Assembly: GCA_030625575.1 (NCBI GenBank)
Contig: DAOUQP010000004.1
Location: 1 to 41,931, forward strand
Direction of reading: 5' to 3'
Source: Eubacteriales bacterium
Lineage (GTDB): Bacteria > Bacillota > Clostridia > Peptostreptococcales > Acidaminobacteraceae
DNA: 41,931 nt
Made by a program: the position numbers and the translations under genes. The stretch's first letter is position 1. Every line of letters starts with the position of its first letter. The notes below the pieces were generated by a model. It saw only the letters and a program-made list of their open reading frames with translations, had not been told where the DNA came from and ran no database searches. Shown piece by piece: positions 29,446 to 39,851 of this stretch.

Positions 29446-30750
29446 ATGAAAAAAACATACTTTTTAATTGTACTAGGTTTATTACTCATCCTCAATTATT
29501 CTATGATTTCTTTTGCTGAAGAAACACCGAATATTGTTGGAAATAGCGGCATCCTAATCGACTATTCAACAGGCCAAATTCTTTACGAAAAGAATTCCAA
29601 TGGGAAATTTTATCCTTCTAGCACAACTAAAATTCTTACCGCACTAATTATTTTAGAGAATCACCACCTAGATGAAGTTGTGATAATCGATTCAGATAGT
29701 CCGTTTGTTGAAGGCAGCAAAATATTTATCTTTGAGAACGAGGAATTGACTGTTGAACAATTGCTTAAATCAATGTTGGTTGCTTCTGCAAATGATTGTG
29801 CCGAAGCTTTAGCTGTGTACCACTCAGGCAGTATTGAAGCGTTTTCTAAAGAGATGAATGAAAAAGCAAAAGAAATCGGTGCTTTCAATTCGAATTTTAT
29901 GAATCCTCATGGTCTCCACGATGAAAATCATTACACAACCGCATATGATTTATCTCTCATCGCAAGAGAGGCTTATAAAAATCCAATTTTTCAAGAAATT
30001 GTTAAAATGTCGACTTATTCTATAGAACCTACTGAATATCAAGAAGAAACTAGATATATGAAGACAACGAATAAATTCTTAAACAGCACTGATTTGATAT
30101 ATTATAAGGGAAAATACGTTACTGCTAAATACAATATTGTAGATGGTATGAAAACGGGATATACAACTGTATCGAAGAACAATTTGGTTTCGACTGCACA
30201 AAAAAACGGCATTCGGTTGATAAGTGTGGTTCTAAAATCAGATCCCAATAATATTTATTCTGATTCACGGGCTCTCTTGGATTACGGGTTTGATAATTAC
30301 AAATATCACAGTTTTACTTTTTCGGGGAATAAAATCACTTCAGTACCTATTGAAAACGGAACAAAAAATTCCGCAGATTTATTTTCTGATGAAACTATAA
30401 CCGGCTTGATTCCAAAAGATTTCAACATTGAAAATATCAATGAAGTTATCAACACCAATCCCATAACACTTCCTATTTCAGAAGATCAAGTGTTAGGTTC
30501 TATCGAGTACCACGTAGGAGACCAATTGATCGGTAAATCAGATTTAATAACCGATGCAGATGTTATCGAAAAAACATTTCTGATAACTCTACAAAATTAC
30601 TTGATAAAAAAGAATGGTCTTGGAGAGATTGAATATAACTATTATATAAATATAGCCATAAATATTTTAATATCTTTTATTTTATGGCGTACACTCATTA
30701 CAATTTCAAGAATTAGAAGCAAGAAAAAGAGATTGAAAAAGTACTTATAA
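29446..30750 (+). CDS. D-alanyl-D-alanine carboxypeptidase (DacF/DacB family)
   Basis: KFYPSSTTKILTALI (SxxK), SANDCAEAL (SxN), KTGYT; RBS CGGAGGA before ATG at 29446 (ORF track 29416). Confidence 0.93.
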   Translation: MKKTYFLIVLGLLLILNYSMISFAEETPNIVGNSGILIDYSTGQILYEKNSNGKFYPSSTTKILTALIILENHHLDEVVIIDSDSPFVEGSKIFIFENEELTVEQLLKSMLVASANDCAEALAVYHSGSIEAFSKEMNEKAKEIGAFNSNFMNPHGLHDENHYTTAYDLSLIAREAYKNPIFQEIVKMSTYSIEPTEYQEETRYMKTTNKFLNSTDLIYYKGKYVTAKYNIVDGMKTGYTTVSKNNLVSTAQKNGIRLISVVLKSDPNNIYSDSRALLDYGFDNYKYHSFTFSGNKITSVPIENGTKNSADLFSDETITGLIPKDFNIENINEVINTNPITLPISEDQVLGSIEYHVGDQLIGKSDLITDADVIEKTFLITLQNYLIKKNGLGEIEYNYYINIAINILISFILWRTLITISRIRSKKKRLKKYL

Positions 30751-30762
30751 AGGAGCGTATAT

Positions 30763-31440
30763 ATGGCGAATTTAAGTTTTACCGAGGTTTTGGGACCTGT
30801 TATGATTGGCCCTTCAAGTTCTCATACAGCAGGTGCTGCAAAGCTTGGGTTGATCGCAAGTATGATTAACAATAATAATTTTGATAAGATAGATATAATT
30901 CTCCATGGTTCTTTTGCACAAACATATAGAGGTCATGGAACAGATAAGGCTATTATCGGAGGAATTCTAGGAATGAAACCCGATGACATCAATATCAGAA
31001 ATTCAATATCCATAGCTGCAGAAAAAAAATTACTTGTTAATATTACTGAGGATGATCTAGGTTATTATCATCCTAATACTGCTAAATTGATTTTTTACAA
31101 TGCAGATGGATCTACACACACTATTATCGGCTCTTCAACAGGTGGCGGCAGTATTCAAATTGTTGAAATAGATTCCTTTAAAATTTCTTTTACAGGTGAA
31201 TATCCAACCCTGATTATCAACCATATAGACAGAAAAGGAATCATAAGTGAAATTACTACTGTTCTAGCTGATAATAATATCAATGTAGCCACTATGAATG
31301 TAAGTAGACTACAAAAAAATAAAGAAGCTTCTATTATCATAGAATCGGATTCGATAATTCCTCAAAATGTCAGCGAAAGACTAAAAACAATCGATGATGT
31401 AAAATCAGTCAGAGTAATCAATATAGGAGCTGAAATATGA
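30763..31440 (+). CDS. sdaAB: L-serine ammonia-lyase, iron-sulfur-dependent, beta subunit
   Basis: VLGPVMIGPSSSHTAGAAKLGLIA, GSFAQTYRGHGTDKAIIGG; C-terminal ACT domain. Confidence 0.95.
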   Translation: MANLSFTEVLGPVMIGPSSSHTAGAAKLGLIASMINNNNFDKIDIILHGSFAQTYRGHGTDKAIIGGILGMKPDDINIRNSISIAAEKKLLVNITEDDLGYYHPNTAKLIFYNADGSTHTIIGSSTGGGSIQIVEIDSFKISFTGEYPTLIINHIDRKGIISEITTVLADNNINVATMNVSRLQKNKEASIIIESDSIIPQNVSERLKTIDDVKSVRVINIGAEI

Positions 31441-32312
31441 TGTTTAATACAGGAAAAGAACTGCTTGAGTTAACAAATAAATATGATTGCAGCATCTCAG
31501 ATATTCTTATAAAAAAGGAAATGGAAATTTTCGAATCAACTGAAGAAGAAATTCTAGAAAAAACCAAGAAGATTTATGATGTTATGAAAAACTCTGCTAG
31601 CGAATCCATACTGCATCCTGAAAAATATAAAGGCCATATAATCGGTGGCGATGCAATAAAAATGAAAAAATACGCTGATAACAACGATACATATTGTGGG
31701 GAAACAATCAACCTCGCAATGGCAAGAGCTTTTTCAACATCAGAAGTCAATGCATCAATGGGACTCATTTGTGCTGCTCCTACAGCTGGTGCAAGTGGTA
31801 TCATTCCAGCTGCAATCATTACAGGCAGCGAAAAAATAAACGCTGATGAAATTTCAACGTTGAAAGCTTTGCTCACTTCTGCCGCTATTGGCGAACTTAT
31901 TACTAAAAATGCTACTGTTTCAGGTGCCGAAGGTGGATGTCAAGCAGAAACAGGCACTGCTGCTGCAATGGCGGCGGCTGCTTTAGTCGAGTTAAAAGGT
32001 GGATCTCCAAAAGCATCTCTACACGCTTCCAGTATCGCTTTAAAAAATGTCATGGGGTTGGTTTGTGATCCTATTGCAGGACTAGTTGAATCACCGTGTG
32101 CAAAGAGAAATGCTTCGGGGGTTACTAATGCTATGATATCGGCAGATATGGCTTTAGCTGGCGTTGAAAGCATCGTTCCCTTTGATGAAATGGTGGAAAC
32201 AATGCTTAAGGTTGGAAGATCTCTACCTAACACATTAAAAGAAACTGCGCTAGGTGGAATTGCAATAACAAAAACAGCAAAAGCTTTAGAAAAAAAGATA
32301 TTTAATAAATAA
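31437..32312 (+). CDS. sdaAA: L-serine ammonia-lyase, iron-sulfur-dependent, alpha subunit
   Basis: GLICAAPTAGASGIIPAAI, EGGCQAETGTAAAMAAAALVEL, CDPIAGLVESPCAKRNASG. Confidence 0.96.
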   Translation: MMFNTGKELLELTNKYDCSISDILIKKEMEIFESTEEEILEKTKKIYDVMKNSASESILHPEKYKGHIIGGDAIKMKKYADNNDTYCGETINLAMARAFSTSEVNASMGLICAAPTAGASGIIPAAIITGSEKINADEISTLKALLTSAAIGELITKNATVSGAEGGCQAETGTAAAMAAAALVELKGGSPKASLHASSIALKNVMGLVCDPIAGLVESPCAKRNASGVTNAMISADMALAGVESIVPFDEMVETMLKVGRSLPNTLKETALGGIAITKTAKALEKKIFNK

Positions 32313-32329
32313 AATTAAATAAATTTAGT

Positions 32330-32358
32330 TTGACAAATCACTGTTTTGAGTCTAATAT
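32330..32358 (+). promoter_or_regulatory. Consensus promoter TTGACA-N17-TAATAT upstream of the ABC transporter operon
   Basis: Exact -35 hexamer and 5/6 -10 hexamer with 17-nt spacing. Confidence 0.8.
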
Positions 32359-32366
32359 AATAATGG

Positions 32367-32386
32367 AAATGATAATCATTATTATT
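32367..32386 (+). promoter_or_regulatory. Fur-box-like operator
   Basis: AAATGATAATCATTATTATT closely matches the Fur consensus GATAATGATAATCATTATC core (TGATAATCATTATTA), just downstream of the -10. Confidence 0.75.
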
Positions 32387-32399
32387 TAGGAGGCTTATT

Positions 32400-33383
32400 A
32401 TGAAAAAAATCATAGTTTTATTAGTTATATTATCAACACTTGTATTATTATTCACTGGATGTAGTAACCAACCCGAGGAAAACGTTACTAAAACTTTGAC
32501 AATCTCGACTTCTTTCGCTGCCAACAGTATCCCTTTCTTCTACATGCTAGAAGAAAAAACACTTGGTGATGATATAGATTTTCAAGTTAATATTCACAAA
32601 ACAAGAGATGAAGCGACTGCAAAAATTTTAAAGAGCGAAATCGACATGGCTATGTTATCCGCTCAAGAAGCTGCAAATATGTATAATAAAGAACTCGATG
32701 TAAAACTTTTAAATGCGACATATGGTGCTACTTTTTTTCTTCTTTCGAGAAATGACGCTATAAATGATTACACTGATTTAATTGGAAAAGAAATATGGAC
32801 TTCTGTAAAAGGTGGACCTGTTTCATTTACTCTAAACCAACTTCTTTTAAATTCAACTATTGATCCGAATGCTGATGTTTCTTACAAATTCATCAATCTT
32901 AAAGAATTGACACAATTGGTTATCAATGATTTAAAGGACATTGAAGTTTTTTCAACAAGAGAACCTTTTGTAAGTAAAATTTTAGCTTCTAGTCCTGATA
33001 TCAAAATTGTTTACAATCTAGATCATGAATGGGAAAGAGTTTTCGGTAACAGAATTCCTTTATCAGGAGTTATCGCCAGAAATGATTATTTAGAGGATAA
33101 TCAAGATATGTATGTACTATTCAACTCAAAATATGATGAAGCTATAAAATGGATCAATGATAACCCGGAAGAAGCTGCACAATTAGGTGCAAAATATCTT
33201 GAAGGACTAAATTCCAAAATTCTTGAAAAATCCATCATAAACATGAATCTCGAAATGGTCGAAGAAAAAAATATAAAAAACGAGCTTAATGCATATTTTT
33301 CACAATGGCTCGAATTCAATCCTGAAATGGTAGGTAAAAAATTACCCGATTCCGATTTTTATTCAATTATAGGGGAAGATTAA
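32400..33383 (+). CDS. ABC transporter substrate-binding lipoprotein (NitT/TauT/SsuA-like)
   Basis: Lipobox LLFTGCSNQ, periplasmic-binding NMT1-like fold signature (LLNATYGATFFLLSRND...IWTSVKGGPVSFTLNQLL). Confidence 0.85.
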   Translation: MKKIIVLLVILSTLVLLFTGCSNQPEENVTKTLTISTSFAANSIPFFYMLEEKTLGDDIDFQVNIHKTRDEATAKILKSEIDMAMLSAQEAANMYNKELDVKLLNATYGATFFLLSRNDAINDYTDLIGKEIWTSVKGGPVSFTLNQLLLNSTIDPNADVSYKFINLKELTQLVINDLKDIEVFSTREPFVSKILASSPDIKIVYNLDHEWERVFGNRIPLSGVIARNDYLEDNQDMYVLFNSKYDEAIKWINDNPEEAAQLGAKYLEGLNSKILEKSIINMNLEMVEEKNIKNELNAYFSQWLEFNPEMVGKKLPDSDFYSIIGED

Positions 33384-33384
33384 A

Positions 33385-34131
33385 TTGCTCAAACAGCTCA
33401 ATAAAAAAACTTTATTTCTATCAAGCATTACATTTTTAATAATATGGCAAATAGCTTCATGGATTTATCCTCCTGTCATTGTTCCCAGTCCATACTTGGT
33501 AATAAAGAACATGGTGATGTATTTAGGAAATCCAGAATTTTATGCCGACTTATCCATCACCCTCATGAGAGGGTTGATAGGCTATGTCATTTCAGTTGTA
33601 TTAGGTATATTAATTGCTTTTTCAATTAACCATACTTCATTGCTGAAGAACATTTTATATCCATATTTGTTGACTTTGCAAATCATTCCAAGAATTTCAT
33701 GGATTTTGATAGCGATGATTTGGTTTCCACTGAATTCTCAAATTGTTATATTTATTATATCTATTACAATAATGCCGACAATTGCAATCAATACCTTGGA
33801 AGGTTTAGAAAATATCGACCCTTCTCTTTTGGAAATGGCTAAAGTCTACAAAATTAAAGGACCTCAGATAATTAGAAATATCTATTTACCTTCAATTGCA
33901 CCGTATATTTTTTCAGGTATGAAGATAGCGCTCGGCATCACATGGAAGACTGTTGTCATGGCAGAATTGCTGACTGTTCAAACAGGTATTGGAGCAAGGA
34001 TGTCTTATGCGAAAACTTCTTTCTCAACCGATCATATCTTAGCATTAACAGTTTATATAATTATAATCGGCCTTTTTTTCCAAGGTGTTTTATCTAAAGT
34101 TAAAGCGCATTTTGAAAGGTGGAAAATTTAA
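33385..34131 (+). CDS. ABC transporter permease (SsuC/TauC-like)
   Basis: VPSPYLVIKNMVMYL, EAA-like loop (YKIKGPQIIRNIYLPSIAPYIFSGMKIALGITWKTVVMAELL). Confidence 0.9.
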   Translation: MLKQLNKKTLFLSSITFLIIWQIASWIYPPVIVPSPYLVIKNMVMYLGNPEFYADLSITLMRGLIGYVISVVLGILIAFSINHTSLLKNILYPYLLTLQIIPRISWILIAMIWFPLNSQIVIFIISITIMPTIAINTLEGLENIDPSLLEMAKVYKIKGPQIIRNIYLPSIAPYIFSGMKIALGITWKTVVMAELLTVQTGIGARMSYAKTSFSTDHILALTVYIIIIGLFFQGVLSKVKAHFERWKI

Positions 34132-34961
34132 TGAAAAATGATATTGAAATGCTTCATATCGATAAATCATATAATGGCTTCAATATTTTAGAGGACTTTA
34201 ACTTAAAAATTCCAAGAAATAAAATCACTTGCATTGTAGGACCATCTGGTTGTGGAAAATCTACTATATTGAATATTCTTTCTGGGTTAACACATCAAGA
34301 CAAAGGGGAAATAACTTATATTGAAGAGAGTCTAATCAGTTATGCTTTTCAAGAGCCAAGATTGCTTCCTTGGAGAAATGCAAAAGATAATTTAAGATTG
34401 GTTCTTAAAAACAAAATGAATGAAGCTTTAATAGATAGTCATGTAGATTATTGGCTGGATTCTGTTGAGCTCTCTGATTATAAAGATTACTTTCCTAACC
34501 AGCTCAGTGGTGGTATGATGCAACGTTTAGCTTTAGCAAGAGCATTTGCTTTCCCAAGCAATCTTCTTTTAATGGACGAACCTTTTAAAGGGCTAGATGC
34601 TCCATTGCGTCATAAGATGATTGCATTGACGAGAAAACTATGGCAACAAGAAAACAAAACTATAGTTTTTGTTACTCACGATATACAGGAAGCACTTCTA
34701 CTAGGACATCGAGTCATTGCACTAGGTGGAAAACCAACTACTACTCTTGACGAGCTTGAAATAGACATTCCTGTCGAAGATCGAAAAATCGGTTGTGTCA
34801 AACTCGCCAGGCAACAAGGATATCTTTATGATTTAATTGAACACGGTAGCCTAGGCGTAAAAAACTGTCCGCGTATTCAACAAATAAAGAATAGATTTTA
34901 CGATCAAAAATCTTTCGAAACACTTCCTTGCGATGATGAAAAACATCCTCGTAAGCTTTAA
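34131..34961 (+). CDS. ABC transporter ATP-binding protein (SsuB/TauB-like)
   Basis: Walker A VGPSGCGKSTIL, signature LSGGMMQRLALARAF, Walker B LLLMDEPFKGLD. Confidence 0.94.
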   Translation: MKNDIEMLHIDKSYNGFNILEDFNLKIPRNKITCIVGPSGCGKSTILNILSGLTHQDKGEITYIEESLISYAFQEPRLLPWRNAKDNLRLVLKNKMNEALIDSHVDYWLDSVELSDYKDYFPNQLSGGMMQRLALARAFAFPSNLLLMDEPFKGLDAPLRHKMIALTRKLWQQENKTIVFVTHDIQEALLLGHRVIALGGKPTTTLDELEIDIPVEDRKIGCVKLARQQGYLYDLIEHGSLGVKNCPRIQQIKNRFYDQKSFETLPCDDEKHPRKL

Positions 34962-35004
34962 AAGTATTATCAACACTAAAAAATATTATAATTGAAATAC
35001 AGAA

Positions 35005-35036
35005 AAAACCCCAAACATATAACTGCTTGGGGTTTT
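35005..35036 (+). terminator. Terminator of the ABC operon
   Basis: AAAACCCCAA-...-TTGGGGTTTT hairpin. Confidence 0.75.
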
Positions 35037-35184
35037 CACATCATTCTACCGCTTCTGTGAATAAAAACACTATACGGGTATTTTGTAATATTCAACTAAA
35101 GTTCTCTTCAAAAATTCTCCCTCCATATAAATTCAAATATCTATATATCATCGAATTCATTCATGACTCTTGTTAATTAACAAT

Positions 35185-35829
35185 TTAAAATTCATCAGGT
35201 ACAGTAGTAGATACTGGATAGAATCTCAATTGAACTATCTTTAGACCTTTATTGTCATACTGCCAAAAATAATCTTGCATTTCATCAGCAAACAAATTAT
35301 ACCTTTCAGCAGTTCCATCACCATCTAAATCAACGTATACATACAATAACTCTTTTGTTGCGTTAATAGTTTTTGGTTTGCCTGGATTTCGAGAAATAGG
35401 TAAAGAAATAACGCTCAATTCCATAACCCATTCTTCCAATGTTTCATCCCAATAATATGCTCCGGAAGTCATTTCTGCACTTCTACCAGGTTTTCCTAGA
35501 GCTCTTACAAATACTGAATACTCAGATGTTCCAGTATTGTCTGGATCCGGATTCGGTAATTGAAAAGCAGCACCGTCTTTATCGGTTCCATTCTTATCTA
35601 AAACAGCAAAGTCACCCTCAGAAAGCATTATTTTAGTCTTTCCTTCAAGTGGTACGAAAATTACATGTCCAGCTGCATTATCAGGCATATTTTCCTTCTC
35701 ATTTACACCAATGATATTTAAATTAAAGTGTGCTCCTGATGGCATACTATTTCCTACACCTGCAATTACTGGTTGTGCAGCCAAAATTAAAATAAGTAAA
35801 AACATAAAAATACGCACTCTTTTTTTCAT
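35185..35829 (-). CDS. Secreted protein of unknown function
   Basis: Signal peptide MKKRVRIFMFLLILILAAQPVIAG; GAHFNLNIIGV...HVIFVPLEG...GLKIVQLRFYP; strong RBS AGGAGTG. Confidence 0.75.
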   Translation of the reverse strand: MKKRVRIFMFLLILILAAQPVIAGVGNSMPSGAHFNLNIIGVNEKENMPDNAAGHVIFVPLEGKTKIMLSEGDFAVLDKNGTDKDGAAFQLPNPDPDNTGTSEYSVFVRALGKPGRSAEMTSGAYYWDETLEEWVMELSVISLPISRNPGKPKTINATKELLYVYVDLDGDGTAERYNLFADEMQDYFWQYDNKGLKIVQLRFYPVSTTVPDEF

Positions 35830-36074
35830 AATACACTCCTTCTTATATTACAAAACACCCTTATAACCGTAATTAAAACATACCCATATTATGTTACCCA
35901 AAACAAGAATATGTAAATTTGTTATTACAAAATAAAAAAGGAGAAGATATTAATTAAAAGAAATACTTAAATATGATAGATATTATTAATTCAAGCTTCA
36001 TTTTTTGTCAATATCTATAATTTTAATTTTGATTATTCAAATATCTATAAATATTTTCAATAATTTATTTCATA

Positions 36075-36127
36075 AAAAAAACCTAGCAATCAGTCCCTCT
36101 ATCAAGAGAATCCAATCACTAGGTTTC
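36075..36127 (-). terminator. Terminator-like hairpin downstream of ridA
   Basis: AAACCTAG...CTAGGTTTTTTTT inverted repeat on the minus strand. Confidence 0.65.
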
Positions 36128-36141
36128 AGTTCAATAATTCA

Positions 36142-36525
36142 TTATTCTTTATATGCTACCATTTGAATTTCTACATTGACTCCTAATGGTAATGCTGCTA
36201 CTTCGAAAGCAGCTCTTGCAGGTTTGTGCTCACTGAAAAATTCAGCATAAATTTCATTCATTGCAGCGAAGTCTGAAATCTTGTCTAGAAAAACAGTTGT
36301 TTTAACGACATCTGTAAAATCATATCCTTCAGATTTCAATATTTCCTTTGCATTTAATAATGATTGTCTCGTCTCGGCTTGAATTCCACCTTCAACAACT
36401 TTTCCTACTTTAGGATCTATCGGTAATTGACCTGAAACATAAATAAAATTACCCGCTTTGATAGCTTGAGAATAAGGTCCTACAGCTTTTGGTGCATCAT
36501 CAGTATGTACAACTTTTAATGACAT
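36142..36525 (-). CDS. ridA: RidA family protein (2-iminobutanoate/2-iminopropanoate deaminase)
   Basis: DDAPKAVGPYSQAIKAGNFIYVSGQLPIDP, AAFEVAALPLGVNVEIQMVA. Confidence 0.95.
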   Translation of the reverse strand: MSLKVVHTDDAPKAVGPYSQAIKAGNFIYVSGQLPIDPKVGKVVEGGIQAETRQSLLNAKEILKSEGYDFTDVVKTTVFLDKISDFAAMNEIYAEFFSEHKPARAAFEVAALPLGVNVEIQMVAYKE

Positions 36526-36535
36526 AATATCACTC

Positions 36536-37177
36536 CTATCTTATTTCATCTAAATAATTATAAATTGTATATCTTGAAACACAAAGAACATCTGCAACAT
36601 AGTCAATTGCTCCCTTGATCAGAAATGTCCCTTGAGTATCGAGCTTTTTAACAACTGCCACTTTTTCATCTTTTGTCATGTAGATAATCGGCTTTTCATA
36701 TTCTTTGACTGCTTGATTTACAAGTTGGCTTAAAACACCGCTTACTTTATTATCGTCGTCTGTCGCTTTTTTGGCAATAACAAGATCGCTTTCAATTTTT
36801 ATGATATCGTTGAATGCTTTTTTTGCCGCCATCAAATCTGTAATATCGAAATTGATGCAAAAACAACCAATTACTTCACTGTTATCATCTCTGATAAAAG
36901 TAGTTGATGATTTTATAACCCGACCATCTTTACTCTTTCCAGTATAATTCACAATGTCTTTATCGACATTTCCTTCGACAACTTTATTAAAAGATATCTC
37001 GGTCATAGCAGAGTCATTGTCTCTTCCAGTTACATGACCATTTTCAATGGTTACAATAGAATGTTCTAAATCTGAAAAATCATGAAGTACAACTTCACAG
37101 TTATTACCAAAAGTCTGTGCTAAAACACTGACTAAAGGAATAAACTTTTTAATAATTGGATTAATATTTTTAGGCAT
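36536..37177 (-). CDS. YheO/DauR-like PAS plus HTH transcriptional regulator
   Basis: PLVSVLAQTFGNNCEVVLHDFSDLEHSIVTIENGHVTGR; C-terminal HTH GAIDYVADVLCVSRYTIYNYLDEIR. Confidence 0.9.
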   Translation of the reverse strand: MPKNINPIIKKFIPLVSVLAQTFGNNCEVVLHDFSDLEHSIVTIENGHVTGRDNDSAMTEISFNKVVEGNVDKDIVNYTGKSKDGRVIKSSTTFIRDDNSEVIGCFCINFDITDLMAAKKAFNDIIKIESDLVIAKKATDDDNKVSGVLSQLVNQAVKEYEKPIIYMTKDEKVAVVKKLDTQGTFLIKGAIDYVADVLCVSRYTIYNYLDEIR

Positions 37178-37193
37178 TTTTCCACTCCTATAA

Positions 37194-39596
37194 TTATTTC
37201 ACCACGATATTAACTAAACGATTCGGAATGACAACAATCTTGACAATTTGTTTTCCTTCGAGCAGTTCATCTAGGCGTTCATGCTCTCTTGCAATTTTTT
37301 CTATTTCCTCTTTTGAAGCTTTTCTATCAACAGAAATTTTATATCTTACTTTTCCATTGATCTGAACTGCCAGTTCAACAATATCCTCTTTAGTCTTTTC
37401 TTCATCATAAACAGGCCATTGTTGAGAACTTATATCACCATTATACCCTTTTTGCTCCCATAATTCTTCAGTAACATGCGGGGCAACCGGATTTAATAAA
37501 ACAAGTAAAACTTTGAAATTCTCATCAGTAATCGTATCTGCTTTATAATATTCGTTGACCAAAGTCATCATTTGGGCAATAGCAGTATTTGCTTTTAGAT
37601 TTTCATAATCATGAGTCACTTTTTTAATAGATTGATGAACTAGAACCTCTGTATCTTTATTATACTCATCACCGTTAACCACTTTTTTAGATAAATTCCA
37701 AACTCTATCTAAAAATCTCTTTGCACCTTTCACTCCATTCTCAATCCATGATACCGATTTTTCAAAATCACCGATAAACATCTCGTAAAGGCGTAAAGTA
37801 TCGGCACCATAATTATCGACAATTTCATCCGGATTAACTACATTGCCTCTTGATTTAGACATTTTCTCGCCGTTTTCACCAAGTATCATACCATGTGATG
37901 TTCTTTTGCTATAAGGCTCTGAAGTAGGAACAACACCGATGTCGAATAAAAACTTATGCCAGAATCTAGAATATAGTAAATGAAGAGTTGTATGTTCCAT
38001 TCCTCCATTATACCAATCTATTGGTGTCCAATATTCAAGGTTTTCTTTGCTTGCTATTTCTTCATTATTATGTGGATCTGTATATCTCAAGAAATACCAA
38101 CTAGATCCCGCCCATTGCGGCATGGTGTCAGTTTCTCTTCTAGCAGGTCCTCCACACTTTGGACAGGTCGTATTTACCCACTCGTCTATTTTTGCAAGTG
38201 GACTTGATCCGTCTTCTGTAGGTTCATAACTTTCCACTTCTGGAAGAATCAACGGCAATTCTTTTTCATCCAATGCAACCATTCCACATTTTTCACAATG
38301 AACGATTGGAATTGGTTCTCCCCAGTATCTTTGTCTTGAGAATACCCAGTCTCTAAGTTTATAATTCGTCTTTCTATTACCCAAATCATTGTCTTCAAGA
38401 AAATGATACATTTTTTCTTTAGCTTCTTTGACATTCATTCCGTTAATCAACTCTGAATTGACTAAGACTCCATCTCCAGAATATGCTTCTTTAGATATGT
38501 CTCCCCCAGAAATAACTTCAACGATTTCTAAATCAAACTCTTTGGCAAAATCATAGTCTCTTTGGTCATGCCCAGGCACGGCCATAATAGCGCCTGTTCC
38601 ATAAGTCATCATTACATAGTCAGAAACATAAACAGGAATTTCTTTTTTTGATATAGGATTAAAAGCCATTAAACCTTCAATCTTGATTCCAGTTTTATCT
38701 TTATTTAACTCTGTTCTCTCAAAATCAGATTTTTTCTTCGCTTCAACTTGGTAATCATGAATTTTTTCGATGTTTTCAATCTTATCATGAAGCGTTTCAA
38801 GCATAGGATGTTCTGGTGAAATTACCATATATGTAGCACCATAAATTGTATCTGGGCGAGTTGTATATACTAATAATTTTTCATCTGTATCTACAATGGA
38901 AAACTTGATTTCTGCACCATATGATTTTCCAATCCAATTTTTTTGCTGGATTTTTACTCTTTCGATATAATCGACTGTATCCAAGTCGTCAATCAATCTC
39001 TCGGCATATTCAGTGATTTTAAGCATCCACTGCTCTTTTTCTTTTCTGATAACTTGACTTCCACATCTCTCGCAAACGCCGTTCACTACTTCTTCATTAG
39101 CCAAACCCACCTTGCAAGATGTACAGAAATTTATGCTCATATTCGACTTATATGCAAGATCGTTTTCAAACAATTTCAAGAAAATCCACTGAGACCACTT
39201 ATAATAATCAGGGTCGGTCGTGTTGACTTCTCTAGACCAATCAAAAGAAAGACCTAAAGATTTAAGTTGTCTTCTGAAATTATTGATATTCTGCTCTGTT
39301 ATTATCTTTGGATGAACTTTATTCTTGATTGCGTAATTCTCGGCAGGTAAACCAAAAGCATCCCAACCGATTGGATATAAAACATTATATCCTTCCATTC
39401 TCCTTTTTCTAGCAACTACATCCAATGCAGTGTAGCTACGAGGATGGCCTACATGAAGACCTTGACCAGATGGATATGGAAACTCGATAAGTGGGTAAAA
39501 TTTTGGTAAAGAATGATCATCTTTCGCATAAAAAGTACCTTCATTTTCCCATTTTTCTTGCCATTTTTTTTCAACTATTTTATGATTGTATTTCAT
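37194..39596 (-). CDS. leuS: Leucyl-tRNA synthetase
   Basis: [61 protein letters not shown]; start at 39596 (ORF track 39614). Confidence 0.98.
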   Translation of the reverse strand: MKYNHKIVEKKWQEKWENEGTFYAKDDHSLPKFYPLIEFPYPSGQGLHVGHPRSYTALDVVARKRRMEGYNVLYPIGWDAFGLPAENYAIKNKVHPKIITEQNINNFRRQLKSLGLSFDWSREVNTTDPDYYKWSQWIFLKLFENDLAYKSNMSINFCTSCKVGLANEEVVNGVCERCGSQVIRKEKEQWMLKITEYAERLIDDLDTVDYIERVKIQQKNWIGKSYGAEIKFSIVDTDEKLLVYTTRPDTIYGATYMVISPEHPMLETLHDKIENIEKIHDYQVEAKKKSDFERTELNKDKTGIKIEGLMAFNPISKKEIPVYVSDYVMMTYGTGAIMAVPGHDQRDYDFAKEFDLEIVEVISGGDISKEAYSGDGVLVNSELINGMNVKEAKEKMYHFLEDNDLGNRKTNYKLRDWVFSRQRYWGEPIPIVHCEKCGMVALDEKELPLILPEVESYEPTEDGSSPLAKIDEWVNTTCPKCGGPARRETDTMPQWAGSSWYFLRYTDPHNNEEIASKENLEYWTPIDWYNGGMEHTTLHLLYSRFWHKFLFDIGVVPTSEPYSKRTSHGMILGENGEKMSKSRGNVVNPDEIVDNYGADTLRLYEMFIGDFEKSVSWIENGVKGAKRFLDRVWNLSKKVVNGDEYNKDTEVLVHQSIKKVTHDYENLKANTAIAQMMTLVNEYYKADTITDENFKVLLVLLNPVAPHVTEELWEQKGYNGDISSQQWPVYDEEKTKEDIVELAVQINGKVRYKISVDRKASKEEIEKIAREHERLDELLEGKQIVKIVVIPNRLVNIVVK

Positions 39597-39605
39597 TAAA
39601 ACACC

Positions 39606-39848
39606 TCTTTCCAAAAAATAAAAAAAAGCACCTCTTTAAATATAGGGACGAAGCTTCACTCCGCGGTACCACCCTACTTGACCCACAGGTCCACTTAAAA
39701 GTCCGATAACGGCGACCAACCAATTTTCAATCAGGTGAGTTCAAGCAGCTATTTAACCAATTTCCACCAACCATTGGCTCTCTATATTAAATCGCAAACT
39801 CTAATACTCCTACTTAACTATACTATTAGATTCATTTAATCAAAATAT
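39606..39848 (-). promoter_or_regulatory. T-box riboswitch leader of leuS
   Basis: Minus strand AGGGTGGTACCGCGG (39661-39675), downstream T-run, Stem I-like region with GAACTCACC consistent with a CUC (Leu) specifier. Confidence 0.93.
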
Positions 39849-39851
39849 AGC

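Noticed and set aside
31574-32233. Minus-strand ORFs of 100 and 97 aa
   Set aside because: Antisense to well-supported sdaAA.
39491-39709. + strand 72-aa ORF
   Set aside because: Antisense to leuS 5' end and its T-box leader; no independent support.
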